Positions 28,064 to 35,443 of a DNA stretch of 64,000 nucleotides are shown here, piece after piece. The stretch spans positions 37,271-101,270 of the forward strand of contig DASSHI010000026.1 of the NCBI GenBank assembly GCA_035693025.1, given 5' to 3'. The translations under genes and the position numbers were made by a program. Position 1 is the first letter of the stretch, and each line of letters starts with the position of its first letter. The DNA is from VRUE01 sp035693025. GTDB lineage: Bacteria > Actinomycetota > Thermoleophilia > Solirubrobacterales > 70-9. The notes under the pieces are model-generated. The model made no database searches. It was given only the letters and a program-made list of their open reading frames with translations, and had not been told where the DNA came from.

Positions 28064-29269
28064 GTGCGGTCGGTCCTCGCCAGGCGCTTCTTCTGGATCG
28101 GGGTCGGTGTTTGGATAGCGACGCGCGCGCTCGTCGTTGCTGACGTCTCGCACCTGCAGGACGTCGGCAACTACGAGGCGTGGTCGCATTACCTGACTGC
28201 CCACGGCGCGATGCCGAGCGGGCGGTCGTGGCAGTACCCGCCGGGCGCGGCCTTCCTGATGCTCGTGCCCAGGCTCGGACCCGGAAGCTACGGCGACTCG
28301 TTCGTCGCCCTGATGCTGCTCTTCGACCTCGCCGGGCTCGGGCTCCTGGCGCTGCTCGGGCGACGCTGCGGCAGCTACAGGGGCGTCTGGGTGTGGCTGC
28401 TGGGGATGCCGCTGCTCGGCACCTTCGCCGTACTGCGCTTCGACCTCGTGCCGACCGTGGTCGCGATCGCCGCGCTCGTCGTCATCCACCGCCGCCCCCA
28501 GTGGTTCGGCGTCCTCGCGGGGCTGGGGGCGGCGATAAAGGTCTGGCCGGTGGTGCTGCTGTTCGGCGAGTGGGAGCGCGGGCGGCTGCTCCGCGCAGGC
28601 TTTGCGGCGCTGGCGGCGATCGGCCTGGTCTTCTTCGTCTCGGCGCTCGCCTTCGGCGATCCCGCCTCTTTCCTGGGCGGCCAGAGCGCCCGCGGCCTGC
28701 AGGAAGAAGCCGTGGCTACGCTGCCCTGGCAGGCCAAGGCAGTCGTAACGGGCGACCTTCCCCAGCGGGCGATCCGCTATGGCGCCTGGCAGCTCTCGGG
28801 GGACGGCCCGGAAGCCCTCGCGACGGCGCTCGAGTGGCTGAGCATCGCCGTGCTCGTGGCGGCGGCGGCCTGGTGGTGGCTCCGCGCCAGGGCGATCCGC
28901 ACCGGGCAAGCTCACCTCGCAGCAGCAAGCGTCAGCCGCGACTTCGCCTTCGCGATCGTCCTGCTCCTGGTGGTCACCAGCCGCGTCCTCAGCCCCCAGT
29001 ACATGGTCTGGATGCTCGGCCTCTCGGCTGTCATCCTCGCCGCCGGCACGACCCGCATGGCCCGCCCCGCCTGGCTGGTCCTCGCCTCGATGATCTTGAC
29101 CACCACCCTGTTCAAATCGCCGCTGGCGATCCTCGTCCGCGACCTGCTCCTGCTCGCCGCGGCGATCGACGCTTCCGTCGCAATGGTCGCACTGCTGCGC
29201 TCGGCAGATCCGGCGCCGGCCGTCGGCGCTGAACGTGAGCTCAGTCAGCCGGCGCCATCACGCGGGTGA
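28064..29269 (+). CDS. GT87/DUF2029-like polytopic membrane glycosyltransferase
   Basis: A 401-aa membrane protein with about 9-10 helices. Early motif ISHLQDVGNYEAWSHYL-like Asp-containing loop (VADVSHLQDVGNYE) and WQYPPGAAFLMLVPR match the GT-C family of polyprenyl-phosphate-mannose-dependent transferases (GT87/DUF2029), where a loop Asp after the first helix is catalytic. Later LRFDLVPTVVA and GAAIKVWPVVLLFGEW are also family-like. The start is GTG 28064, three bases after the cupredoxin stop, so it is translationally coupled. It may glycosylate the wall, a lipid or the exported cupredoxin. It overlaps maoC-like gene tail to tail by 29 bases. Confidence 0.8.
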   Translation: MRSVLARRFFWIGVGVWIATRALVVADVSHLQDVGNYEAWSHYLTAHGAMPSGRSWQYPPGAAFLMLVPRLGPGSYGDSFVALMLLFDLAGLGLLALLGRRCGSYRGVWVWLLGMPLLGTFAVLRFDLVPTVVAIAALVVIHRRPQWFGVLAGLGAAIKVWPVVLLFGEWERGRLLRAGFAALAAIGLVFFVSALAFGDPASFLGGQSARGLQEEAVATLPWQAKAVVTGDLPQRAIRYGAWQLSGDGPEALATALEWLSIAVLVAAAAWWWLRARAIRTGQAHLAAASVSRDFAFAIVLLLVVTSRVLSPQYMVWMLGLSAVILAAGTTRMARPAWLVLASMILTTTLFKSPLAILVRDLLLLAAAIDASVAMVALLRSADPAPAVGAERELSQPAPSRG

Positions 29270-29714
29270 CGCTGTCGCCCACGAAGCACGGCTTCTCGCT
29301 GCCCTCGACCTCGAGGGTGAAGCGGGTCACGACCTCGTACCAGCCGCCGCCCTTCTCGTCGATCGAGACGACCTCGGCGCGGCCGCGGACCTTGGAGTCG
29401 ACGGGCACGGGCGCGGGGAAGCGGATCTTGTTCCAGCCGTAGTTGACGCCGAGGGCGAAGCCAGTGGAGGAGATCAGCTCTTTGCGGAAGCCGTCGACGA
29501 GGGAGAGGGTGAGGTTGCCGTGGGCGATCGTCGTGCCGAAGGGGCTCTCGTTCTTCGCCTTCTCGACGTCGACGTGGATCCACTGGTCGTCGCCGGAGAG
29601 GTCGGCAAAGGTGTCGATGTCCTCCTGGGTCACGGTGCGCCACTCGCTCGGCCCGATCTCCTGCCCGAGCAGCGACTGCATCCCCTCGACTCCCTGTATC
29701 TCGACGGTCGCCAT
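29241..29714 (-). CDS. MaoC-like (R)-enoyl-CoA hydratase
   Basis: A 157-aa hot-dog fold protein. The hydratase-2 motif is visible: DTFADLSGDDQWIHVDVEKA then PFGTTIAHGNLTLSLVDG, including the catalytic Asp and His. This length and pattern fit single-domain MaoC-type dehydratases acting on (R)-3-hydroxyacyl-CoA, common in actinobacteria. It lies next to vapC on the same strand and overlaps the GT87-like gene tail to tail. No operon partner defines its pathway. Confidence 0.9.
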   Translation of the reverse strand: MATVEIQGVEGMQSLLGQEIGPSEWRTVTQEDIDTFADLSGDDQWIHVDVEKAKNESPFGTTIAHGNLTLSLVDGFRKELISSTGFALGVNYGWNKIRFPAPVPVDSKVRGRAEVVSIDEKGGGWYEVVTRFTLEVEGSEKPCFVGDSVTRVMAPAD

Positions 29715-29725
29715 CGGCCTGCAGT

Positions 29726-30142
29726 CTAGACAGGGTGGGTCGCCGACGCGGAGGCCAGTTGTAGGGGTGCGTGGCGCGCGATGACCTGAAAGTCCGTGTC
29801 GCAGGCGAGCAGTTCCGCCTCGTTGCGCATCGCGACGATCGCAATCAGGCAGTCCGTCAGTTGACGCGGTGTCTCACCCCCTCGTCGACAGAGCCGGTAT
29901 AGCTCAGCGGCGTTCTCGTAGTCGGCCGGGCCGTTCACCCCGAGGAAGCGGTTCCCGTAGAGAAGGCGCCGCAGCCGGTCACGCTCTGCGCGGTCCTTGG
30001 CGCCTGCCAGGACCTCCATCGTCACGACATCAGTAGTGGCCAGCTCGACGCGCCCGTCCAGGGCGGTCTTCAGGCATAGGTGAACGGGGCTTCCGGTCGC
30101 TCGCAGCAACTCGATCCATGCCGAGCTGTCGGCGAGGATCAC
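29726..30142 (-). CDS. vapC: VapC-type PIN-domain ribonuclease toxin
   Basis: A 138-aa PIN-domain protein. Acidic active-site residues: Asp in ILADSSAWIELLR, Glu in VTMEVLAGA near residue 44, Asp in TDCLIAIVAM near 96 and Asp in LACDTDFQVIA near 115. These are the four metal-binding residues of VapC nucleases, which cut RNA (often tRNA or rRNA) when freed from VapB. It starts with GTG 30142 inside the end of vapB, an arrangement that keeps antitoxin and toxin translation coupled. Confidence 0.92.
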   Translation of the reverse strand: MILADSSAWIELLRATGSPVHLCLKTALDGRVELATTDVVTMEVLAGAKDRAERDRLRRLLYGNRFLGVNGPADYENAAELYRLCRRGGETPRQLTDCLIAIVAMRNEAELLACDTDFQVIARHAPLQLASASATHPV

Positions 30143-30351
30143 AGCTCCGGTATCTCTTCGCGCGAACGAATCTCGTCCAGGTCGCCGCCCCAGCCGGCTC
30201 CCTCCATTTCGAGCATTTCCTCGCGGCTCATCGGTTCCCCTGCGAGCTTTCGCAGAGCCAGGTCAACGGCCTCCCGCTTGCTGGGAAGGCGATAGATCTG
30301 CATCACGCGCTCGATCAGATCGTCGTCGATCTCGATGTTGGTCCGCGCCAT
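30139..30351 (-). CDS. vapB: VapB-family antitoxin (DUF2191 type)
   Basis: A 70-aa protein. The N-terminal MARTNIEIDDDLIERVMQIY and PSKREAVDLALRKLAG form a ribbon-helix-helix-like DNA-binding domain; the C-terminal REEMLEMEGAGWGGDLDEIR is the toxin-wrapping segment, with a Trp typical of such VapB tails. It overlaps vapC by four bases. Two palindromes directly upstream of its ATG (30361-30396) are probable operators for autorepression by the VapBC complex. Confidence 0.92.
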   Translation of the reverse strand: MARTNIEIDDDLIERVMQIYRLPSKREAVDLALRKLAGEPMSREEMLEMEGAGWGGDLDEIRSREEIPEL

Positions 30352-30360
30352 CCCCGAAGA

Positions 30361-30396
30361 ATACACCTTACGGTGTATGGATACACCTAACGGTGT
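30361..30396. promoter_or_regulatory. Tandem palindromic operators of vapBC
   Basis: Two near-identical palindromes in tandem: ATACACCTTACGGTGTAT (30361-30378) and ATACACCTAACGGTGT (30381-30396). Each has 7- or 5-base arms (ATACACC/GGTGTAT) around TTAC or TAAC, with centres 20 bases apart, that is two helical turns. The first begins ten bases upstream of the vapB ATG. This is the expected layout for cooperative binding by two VapBC ribbon-helix-helix dimers. Confidence 0.75.
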
Positions 30397-30434
30397 GGGT
30401 GTCCTGGGAGAACTACCTGTCCCGCGTTCGTGCT

Positions 30435-31784
30435 TCACGCCACCAACCTCACTTCGAAATCGGGAGCTACGAGTGCGCCGGCGCCACCGAGGAGGGCGAG
30501 TATTCGGCTGACGTAGGCGGTTGTCTCGGGGATCGAGGGGACGCAGTGGCAGGCTTCGACGGGGGCAGGGCCCGCGTTGTAGGCGGCGAGGGCGAGCTGA
30601 GGGGAGCCGAGTTGGCGGATCAGGTCGGACATCAGGTGTGCCTGTGCTTCCATCGCTTCCACCGGGTCGAAAGGGTTCTTCAGTCCGTAGGAGGCGGCCG
30701 TGCCGGGGATGAACTGGGCAATGCCCTGCGCCCCTGCGGGCGAGACGGCGAAGGGATTGAAGTTCGACTCGGCCATCAGCTGCGCCGCGAGCAGGGCCGC
30801 CGAGACGTTCCAGCGAGAAGCGGCGCGAAGCAGCGGCGCCCGAAAGCGTGCCGGGACGAACCCCGGCAACCCCGACCCGCCCGCGAGGGCGCCGTCTCCC
30901 CCACCCGCGGCCCCGGCGGGGTGGAGCAAATTGCCGGCGGACGAGCAGGGAGCGGGCGGCCGGTCGTATCCGTAATGCCAGGCCTCCCATGAGTAGCGCT
31001 GGACGAAGCCGAAGCGGGAGGCATTGGCGGCAAGCCAGCCGTAGGCCGGTTCCGGGCCGAGGTCGAGCTCGGTGGCGCAGCGGTGGAGCGAGTGGCCGGG
31101 CGGAGCGACCCATTGCGGGTCGGGATGCGCCGCGAACAGCGCCGCCTGTTCGGCATCGGAGCGAAAGCCCGAGTTGACGACGAGGCTCAGACCGGCCTGC
31201 GCCGCGGCCGCGGCCATTCGATCGAACGCGGCGGCGACGTCGGGCCGCATCCCCTCGCCGTTGCGGTAGGCGAGCGGGCCGCTGTAGCCGCCGCCGCTTG
31301 CCGTCGGCGGCATTTCACCCTGTATGCCGGCAGGCGCTGCCGCTTCGGCCACCGCCGAGGCTTCGACGCCGGCGCCGGCGCGACCCTCCCCGAGCTCCAG
31401 CCTGCCGGTTACCGCAGCCCTCACCCGCACCGGCGCGAAGGACCCGAAGTCGGGAAAGGAGATCCGCAGGCGTCGCGCGTCCACACCGTTTCCCCGGGCG
31501 ACCGCCACGGCCGCCGCACGCGCCCGCGCCAGGTACTCGAGCTTCTCCATGTGCGCCGGGTTTGGCGCCCCGTTCGGCAGCGCCGGCGGCGCCAGCAGGC
31601 GCGGCAGGTCGTCGCGCATCGAGCGTGCCGCCGAGATCGCCGACAAGTCGGCGGCACGTTGCGCCCGCCCCTTGCCGGTCACGGCGGCGGCTATCGCGAC
31701 CAGCGCCAGCGCTGCGACGATCAGCGCGAAAGCGCCGCCCAGCGCCAGCACCAGTGCCTGTCCGTCCTCCCTGCCATGTCTCAT
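30435..31784 (-). CDS. TadG-like / M15 peptidase / lytic transglycosylase fusion
   Basis: A 449-aa protein combining three units. Residues 1-60: a TadG/TadE-like Flp-pilus type N-terminus (HGREDGQALVLALGGAFALI, one membrane helix, then GRAQRAADLSAISAARSM). Residues about 195-290: VanY-type M15 D,D- or L,D-peptidase with zinc motifs SGFRSDAEQAALF, GHSLHRCATELDLG and EAWHYGY. Residues about 320-430: SLT/GH23 lytic transglycosylase with catalytic Glu in LMAESNFNPFAVS, then GAQGIAQFIPGTA and AAYNAGPAP. It should cut both peptide and glycan of peptidoglycan. ATG 31784 starts the pilus-like domain. TadE-like genes lie 1.2 kb upstream on the same strand. Confidence 0.85.
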   Translation of the reverse strand: MRHGREDGQALVLALGGAFALIVAALALVAIAAAVTGKGRAQRAADLSAISAARSMRDDLPRLLAPPALPNGAPNPAHMEKLEYLARARAAAVAVARGNGVDARRLRISFPDFGSFAPVRVRAAVTGRLELGEGRAGAGVEASAVAEAAAPAGIQGEMPPTASGGGYSGPLAYRNGEGMRPDVAAAFDRMAAAAAQAGLSLVVNSGFRSDAEQAALFAAHPDPQWVAPPGHSLHRCATELDLGPEPAYGWLAANASRFGFVQRYSWEAWHYGYDRPPAPCSSAGNLLHPAGAAGGGDGALAGGSGLPGFVPARFRAPLLRAASRWNVSAALLAAQLMAESNFNPFAVSPAGAQGIAQFIPGTAASYGLKNPFDPVEAMEAQAHLMSDLIRQLGSPQLALAAYNAGPAPVEACHCVPSIPETTAYVSRILALLGGAGALVAPDFEVRLVA

Positions 31785-31803
31785 GGCGAAAAACCTGGCG
31801 GGG

Positions 31804-31828
31804 CTGAGCGCGCGTGTGGCGCGCTCAG
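31804..31828. repeat. Perfect inverted repeat between divergent genes
   Basis: CTGAGCGCGC at 31804-31813 and GCGCGCTCAG at 31819-31828 with a five-base loop. It lies between the starts of the fusion gene (minus) and the COG4315 gene (plus), so it is in the 5' region of both. It could be an operator or a 5' UTR hairpin of either transcript; I cannot tell which. No copy was seen elsewhere in the window. Confidence 0.5.
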
Positions 31829-31906
31829 TCGAAATTCTCTGCGATCGAACCCGCGCGGAAGTATGTCCGTACCCAGGGTGAACCGGAATTCGACCGAGGA
31901 GCGCCA

Positions 31907-32350
31907 ATGCCGCAGTCGTCAGTCACCCGTCTTCCCCGCCCGAAGAGCGTCGCGATCCTCATGGCGGTCGCGATCGTCGCCCTCGCCGGCCTCTTCGGCT
32001 CGCCGGCGTCAGCGCAGTCGAGCAAGCGAGTCGTCAAGGAGGGCCACGCCGCCGGCCATACGGTGCTGACCAACGCGGCCGGCCTGACCCTCTACAGCCT
32101 CAGCGTGGAGAAGCACGGCCACTTCATCTGCACCGGCTCCTGTGTTTCGACCTGGATGCCGCTGCTGGTTCGTCCCGGCGTGAAGCCGGTCGGGCCGGTC
32201 AGCCTCGGCGTCGTCAAGCGGCCCGACGGCAAGCGGCAGGTGACCTTCGCCGGCAGGCCCCTCTACACGTTCGACGGCGACTCGCGCAAGGGCCAGGCCA
32301 ACGGCGAGGGCTTCAAGGACGTCGGCACCTGGCACGCCGCTAAGCCTTAG
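31907..32350 (+). CDS. Exported COG4315-type repeat protein
   Basis: A 147-aa protein with a signal peptide (PKSVAILMAVAIVALAGLFG, ending ASA). The mature part carries two copies of the COG4315/Lipoprotein_15 motif: LTNAAGLTLYSLSVE with CTGSCVSTWMPLL, and FAGRPLYTFDGDSRKGQANG. These small beta proteins of unknown function occur widely in actinobacteria, often near redox or copper proteins. A GAGGAGC ribosome site precedes ATG 31907. Its stop overlaps the end of the convergent gene by 11 bases. Confidence 0.88.
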   Translation: MPQSSVTRLPRPKSVAILMAVAIVALAGLFGSPASAQSSKRVVKEGHAAGHTVLTNAAGLTLYSLSVEKHGHFICTGSCVSTWMPLLVRPGVKPVGPVSLGVVKRPDGKRQVTFAGRPLYTFDGDSRKGQANGEGFKDVGTWHAAKP

Positions 32351-32915
32351 AGGAAAAGGACAAGGGCCTGGGGATGCCCGGAGCGTCCCCAGGCAGTGCA
32401 CCGAGCAAGGCAGCCCGTTCGGTCATCCATCCGAGCCGGTGCTTGAGGACGGCCGCGCGGAGCCCTCGGTCGATCAGGTCGCGGACGGCGAGGGCGGTCA
32501 GGGCGCGATCGTCCGCGAGGTCGGCCCGCAACAAAACGGCGCTCGGCCTGACGGATGGCGCAGCGAGCGCCGCACGGAGCAGATCCGGTGGCAGGTGGAC
32601 AACCGCGACCGCCTCGCGGGATAGGGGCAAAGCCGCCGCAAGCGACTCGATCGCCGTCGGCTGCGAGGCAAGCGTCAGCTGACAGAACCGACCGCGCGAG
32701 GCGACGGCGGCGTCCGGCATGTGCGCCACCACCCGCTCCTCCAGAGCACGCGCTCCGCTCGTCGCGACCAGGGTGGAGCGTCGTCGTCCCCCCTCCTCGA
32801 GATCGACCAGCAGCGCCGCCCGGTCGGGTTCGGAGGCCGCGCAGGCGAGCGCAGCGGCTGCGGCCCGCGATCCCGCGGCGCCGCCGACCCGGGTGGCGAG
32901 CACGACAGCGCTCAT
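32340..32915 (-). CDS. Hypothetical protein, CpaE/ParA-like fold without P-loop lysine
   Basis: A 191-aa Ala/Leu-rich protein with no membrane segment. The N-terminus VVLATRVGGAAGSRAAAAALA has the place and spacing of a MinD/CpaE phosphate loop but with GGAAGSRA instead of KGGxGKT, and is followed by RAALLVDLEEGG, like strand 2 of ParA proteins. CpaE/TadZ proteins position Tad pili, and this gene overlaps a TadE-like gene by ATGA, so a degenerate TadZ-like role is plausible. This is weak inference from pattern and context; alternatives are open. Confidence 0.6.
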   Translation of the reverse strand: MSAVVLATRVGGAAGSRAAAAALACAASEPDRAALLVDLEEGGRRRSTLVATSGARALEERVVAHMPDAAVASRGRFCQLTLASQPTAIESLAAALPLSREAVAVVHLPPDLLRAALAAPSVRPSAVLLRADLADDRALTALAVRDLIDRGLRAAVLKHRLGWMTERAALLGALPGDAPGIPRPLSFSSKA

Positions 32916-33250
32916 TTCGGCCTCGCCTGGGCCGACGAAGTGACCGCGAGGCTGTCGGCGAGGGCCGGCAGCGGCGACGGCGGGCGCAGGCGCACGGTGA
33001 CCCGCCCGCCCTCGACGGAGACGGCGACGTCGTCCTCGGCCCAGCCGGGGAGCGCGTCGCGCGTGGCGGCGGCGGCGGGTCGCCCGGAAGCGAGCGCGAG
33101 CGCCCCCGCCTCCGCCGCGCCGTCGGCGAGCGTCAGCGCATAGCCGGTGGCGAGCAACTGGAGCGCGACGAGCCCGGCCAGGACGAGGACCGGCAGCGCC
33201 ACCGCGAGCTCGACGGTCGCCTGACCCCTCTCCCCCCCGCTCCAGAGCAC
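32912..33250 (-). CDS. TadE-like pilus/secretion protein
   Basis: A 112-aa protein with the class III signal region of TadE pseudopilins: GERGQATVELAVALPVLVLA followed by a hydrophobic helix and a small, variable external part (SVEGGRVTVRLRPPSPLP). GTG 33250 is the nearest start to the TadE domain. An alternative GTG at 33298 would translate straight through palindromic repeat family 1 copy 2 and add RRRGLVRIEDQTSTA. The palindrome therefore touches the start codon. It overlaps the downstream degenerate P-loop gene (ATGA). Confidence 0.75.
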   Translation of the reverse strand: MLWSGGERGQATVELAVALPVLVLAGLVALQLLATGYALTLADGAAEAGALALASGRPAAAATRDALPGWAEDDVAVSVEGGRVTVRLRPPSPLPALADSLAVTSSAQARPK

Positions 33251-33295
33251 CGCCGTAGAGGTTTGGTCCTCTATGCGGACCAAACCTCTACGGCG
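33251..33295. repeat. Palindromic repeat family 1, copy 2
   Basis: Perfect 19-bp arms CGCCGTAGAGGTTTGGTCC (33251-33269) and GGACCAAACCTCTACGGCG (33277-33295) with loop TCTATGC. It lies between the two TadE-like genes and ends at the base next to the GTG start of the downstream gene. Here it is inside an apparent operon, which argues against a simple terminator role for the family. Confidence 0.87.
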
Positions 33296-33308
33296 CACTG
33301 CGTCAGTC

Positions 33309-33683
33309 CTAGCCACCGCTCGGCCCCAAGGCCGACCGTGCCCCGACATGCAGACGTGGCATGCCGGGCAGGAGCGTCGGGATCGCGACTCGGACCGAGA
33401 CCGAATCGCCCTCGCTCAGCTCGGCGCCGTCGCGCAGCGCAGGGGGCAGCGCGGCGCGGGCTGCCCCTACGGCGTTGCCGCCGACCGAACCCGCCCGCGC
33501 GCCGGCCCGGGCAGCGATGCCCGCAGACCAAAGCGCGTAGCCGGCAAGGCCGAGCTGTGCCGCCACCAGGACCGCCAGCAGCAGGAACGGAACCGCCGCC
33601 ACCATCTCGACGGATGCGGTCCCGTCCTCCCTGTGAGGGCTGCTGGCGGCCTGGCGCGACACGAACCGAACCTGCCGAGCCAA
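33309..33683 (-). CDS. TadE-like pilus/secretion protein
   Basis: A protein of up to 124 aa with a TadE-type N-terminal signal (HREDGTASVEMVAAVPFLLL, then AVLVAAQLGLAGYALWSAGI) and a short external domain (LSEGDSVSVRVAIPTLLPG). The frame begins at TTG 33683; GTG 33662 would also keep the signal region. It resembles its neighbour in size and layout, consistent with a pair of minor pseudopilins. No TadA ATPase or TadB/C platform genes are visible in this window, so the machinery must be elsewhere or missing. Confidence 0.75.
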   Translation of the reverse strand: MARQVRFVSRQAASSPHREDGTASVEMVAAVPFLLLAVLVAAQLGLAGYALWSAGIAARAGARAGSVGGNAVGAARAALPPALRDGAELSEGDSVSVRVAIPTLLPGMPRLHVGARSALGPSGG

Positions 33684-33736
33684 GGCACGCGAGTGGTGCG
33701 CTCAAAAGAAAAATTGTGTGACGGCCCCAGGGCGGA

Positions 33737-34078
33737 TCAGTAGGTGTTCGCCTCGGTCCAGACCTTCCAGATCGCGCCGACCGAGGCGCCGAGCAGGAGG
33801 ATCCAGACAAGCGTGCCGCCACCGCTGGAGAACATCTCGTCGCTGCCGACGATCAGCAGCGCGATCAGCCCCAATGCCCCGTAGAGGAGGGCCCGGCGGC
33901 CGTCGCTCAGCGTCGCCAGGGTGAGCTGGTTCTGGCGGCTGAGGACGAAGAGGGTCCAGGCGATGCCGGCGAGAAAGCCCATCGTGATCGCGGTCAGGAT
34001 CGCGTCCGCCACGTTGCCCCCGTGGGGGGCGAATGCCACCGCGAGGGCGAGCAGCAGGACGATCGCGACGTTCCGCAT
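33737..34078 (-). CDS. Small hypothetical membrane protein
   Basis: A 113-aa protein (116 aa if GTG 34087 is used) with three or four hydrophobic helices: MRNVAIVLLLALAVAFAP, AILTAITMGFLAGIAWTLF, ALLYGALGLIALLIV and LVWILLLGASVGAIWKVW. A polar loop RQNQLTLATLSDGRR lies between helices 2 and 3. I recognise no family. It is close to the 78-aa membrane protein and pit on the same strand, so it may belong to the phosphate transport transcript. Confidence 0.65.
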   Translation of the reverse strand: MRNVAIVLLLALAVAFAPHGGNVADAILTAITMGFLAGIAWTLFVLSRQNQLTLATLSDGRRALLYGALGLIALLIVGSDEMFSSGGGTLVWILLLGASVGAIWKVWTEANTY

Positions 34079-34103
34079 GGTCTGCACCGGAAAAATTGTA
34101 GGG

Positions 34104-34340
34104 CTACTTGCTGGTCATCACGACGATTCCGGCGACGACCGCCGCCAGGGTCGCCGCCAGAGCCAGCGCCGCGAGCGTCCCCGCCAGGGCCGCCGCGACG
34201 GGCCGCCCGCCCCGGTTGAGGTCGACGAAGCGCACGCCGCCCCAGATCGCCATCGAGAAGGCCGCCGTGACCCCCACCCCCGCCACCACGGAGGCGATCA
34301 CCGTCTCGATCAGCTCCTTGGTCTGGACGATCTCCGCCAT
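34104..34340 (-). CDS. Small hypothetical membrane protein next to pit
   Basis: A 78-aa protein: MAEIVQTKELIETVIASVVA, two hydrophobic segments (about 15-35 and 48-75) and a basic loop DLNRGGRPVAA. Its ATG at 34340 comes two bases after the pit stop (TGA CG ATG), so it is surely co-translated with pit. It may be an accessory subunit of the transporter; no family is recognised. It ends 17 bases before the next small membrane gene's start region. Confidence 0.7.
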   Translation of the reverse strand: MAEIVQTKELIETVIASVVAGVGVTAAFSMAIWGGVRFVDLNRGGRPVAAALAGTLAALALAATLAAVVAGIVVMTSK

Positions 34341-34342
34341 CG

Positions 34343-35440
34343 TCAACCAGCCGGGACCGGCGCCCCGCGCTGGGCGCGGCGGGAGAAGACCGCGACGATC
34401 AGGGCAAGCGACATCAGGGTCACCAGGACCGGCCCGAGAGCGCCGCTGCCGAAGACGTGGGTGAGGCCGTAGGCGGCGGCGCCGATCGCCGCGGCGGCGG
34501 GCAGGGTCAGCAGCCAGGCGACGACGATGTTGCCCGCCACCCCCCAGCGCACGGCCGAGATCCGCTTGGCGGCTCCGGCGCCCATCACGCCGCCGTTGAT
34601 CACGTGCGTGGTCGAGAGCGGGAAGCCGAAGTGGGTCGAGGCGAGGATCACGGCGGCGCCCGCCCCCTGCGCCGAGAAGCCCTGGGCCGCGTCCATCTTG
34701 ATGATCCTGCTCCCGGTCGTACGGATGATCCGCCAGCCGCCGATGTAGGTGCCCAGGGCGATCGCCGTCGCCGCCGAGACGATCACCCAGAGCGGCGGGT
34801 CGGAGTTGGCGGCGAGGGTGCCGTTCGCGATCAGGGCCAGCGTGATCACGCCCATCGTCTTCTGCGCGTCGTTGGTGCCATGCGCCAGCGCCAGGAGGCC
34901 CCCGGAGATCACCTGGCCATAGCGGAAGCCGCGCGCGACCGGCCCCGGCCGCTGCCGCCCGGCGATCCGGTAGGCGAGCCCGATCGCGATCCCGGCGACG
35001 ACGAAGGCGACGACCGGAGCGACGACGGCGGGGATCAGGACCTTTCCGACGAGGCCTTCGGCGAGGATCGCATCGAGTCCCGCCGCGGCCACCGCGGAGC
35101 CGACGACTCCGCCGATCAGCGCGTGTGAGGAGCTCGACGGCAGGCCGAACGACCAGGTGATCAGATTCCAGGCAATCGCCCCGATCAACCCCGCGAAGAC
35201 GATCGTCGGCGTGATCACCCCCGAGTCGACGACGTCGTTGGCGACGGTCGCGGCAACCGAGATCGAGATGAAGGCGCCGACGAAGTTGAGCAGCGAGGCG
35301 ATCCCGATCGCCACCGACGGCCGCGCCGCCCCGGTCGAGATCGAGGTGGCGACGACGTTCGCCGTATCGTGGAACCCGTTGGTGAAGTCGAAGGCAAGCG
35401 CCGTGCCGACGACGATCACCATGATCACGTCGGAGCTCAC
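34343..35440 (-). CDS. pit: Low-affinity inorganic phosphate transporter, Pit family
   Basis: A 365-aa polytopic membrane protein with two inverted halves. Each half carries the PiT signature: ALAFDFTNGFHDTANVVAT near residue 15 and ISGGLLALAHGTNDAQKTMG near residue 190; SSSHALIGG and STTHVINGG are the matching phosphate-site motifs. It imports phosphate with protons or sodium. GTG 35440 is the first start after copy C of the inverted-repeat element and no clear ribosome site is seen, so its start may have been remodelled. The DUF47 gene is directly upstream, as in many pit operons. Confidence 0.93.
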   Translation of the reverse strand: MSSDVIMVIVVGTALAFDFTNGFHDTANVVATSISTGAARPSVAIGIASLLNFVGAFISISVAATVANDVVDSGVITPTIVFAGLIGAIAWNLITWSFGLPSSSSHALIGGVVGSAVAAAGLDAILAEGLVGKVLIPAVVAPVVAFVVAGIAIGLAYRIAGRQRPGPVARGFRYGQVISGGLLALAHGTNDAQKTMGVITLALIANGTLAANSDPPLWVIVSAATAIALGTYIGGWRIIRTTGSRIIKMDAAQGFSAQGAGAAVILASTHFGFPLSTTHVINGGVMGAGAAKRISAVRWGVAGNIVVAWLLTLPAAAAIGAAAYGLTHVFGSGALGPVLVTLMSLALIVAVFSRRAQRGAPVPAG

Positions 35441-35443
35441 GGA

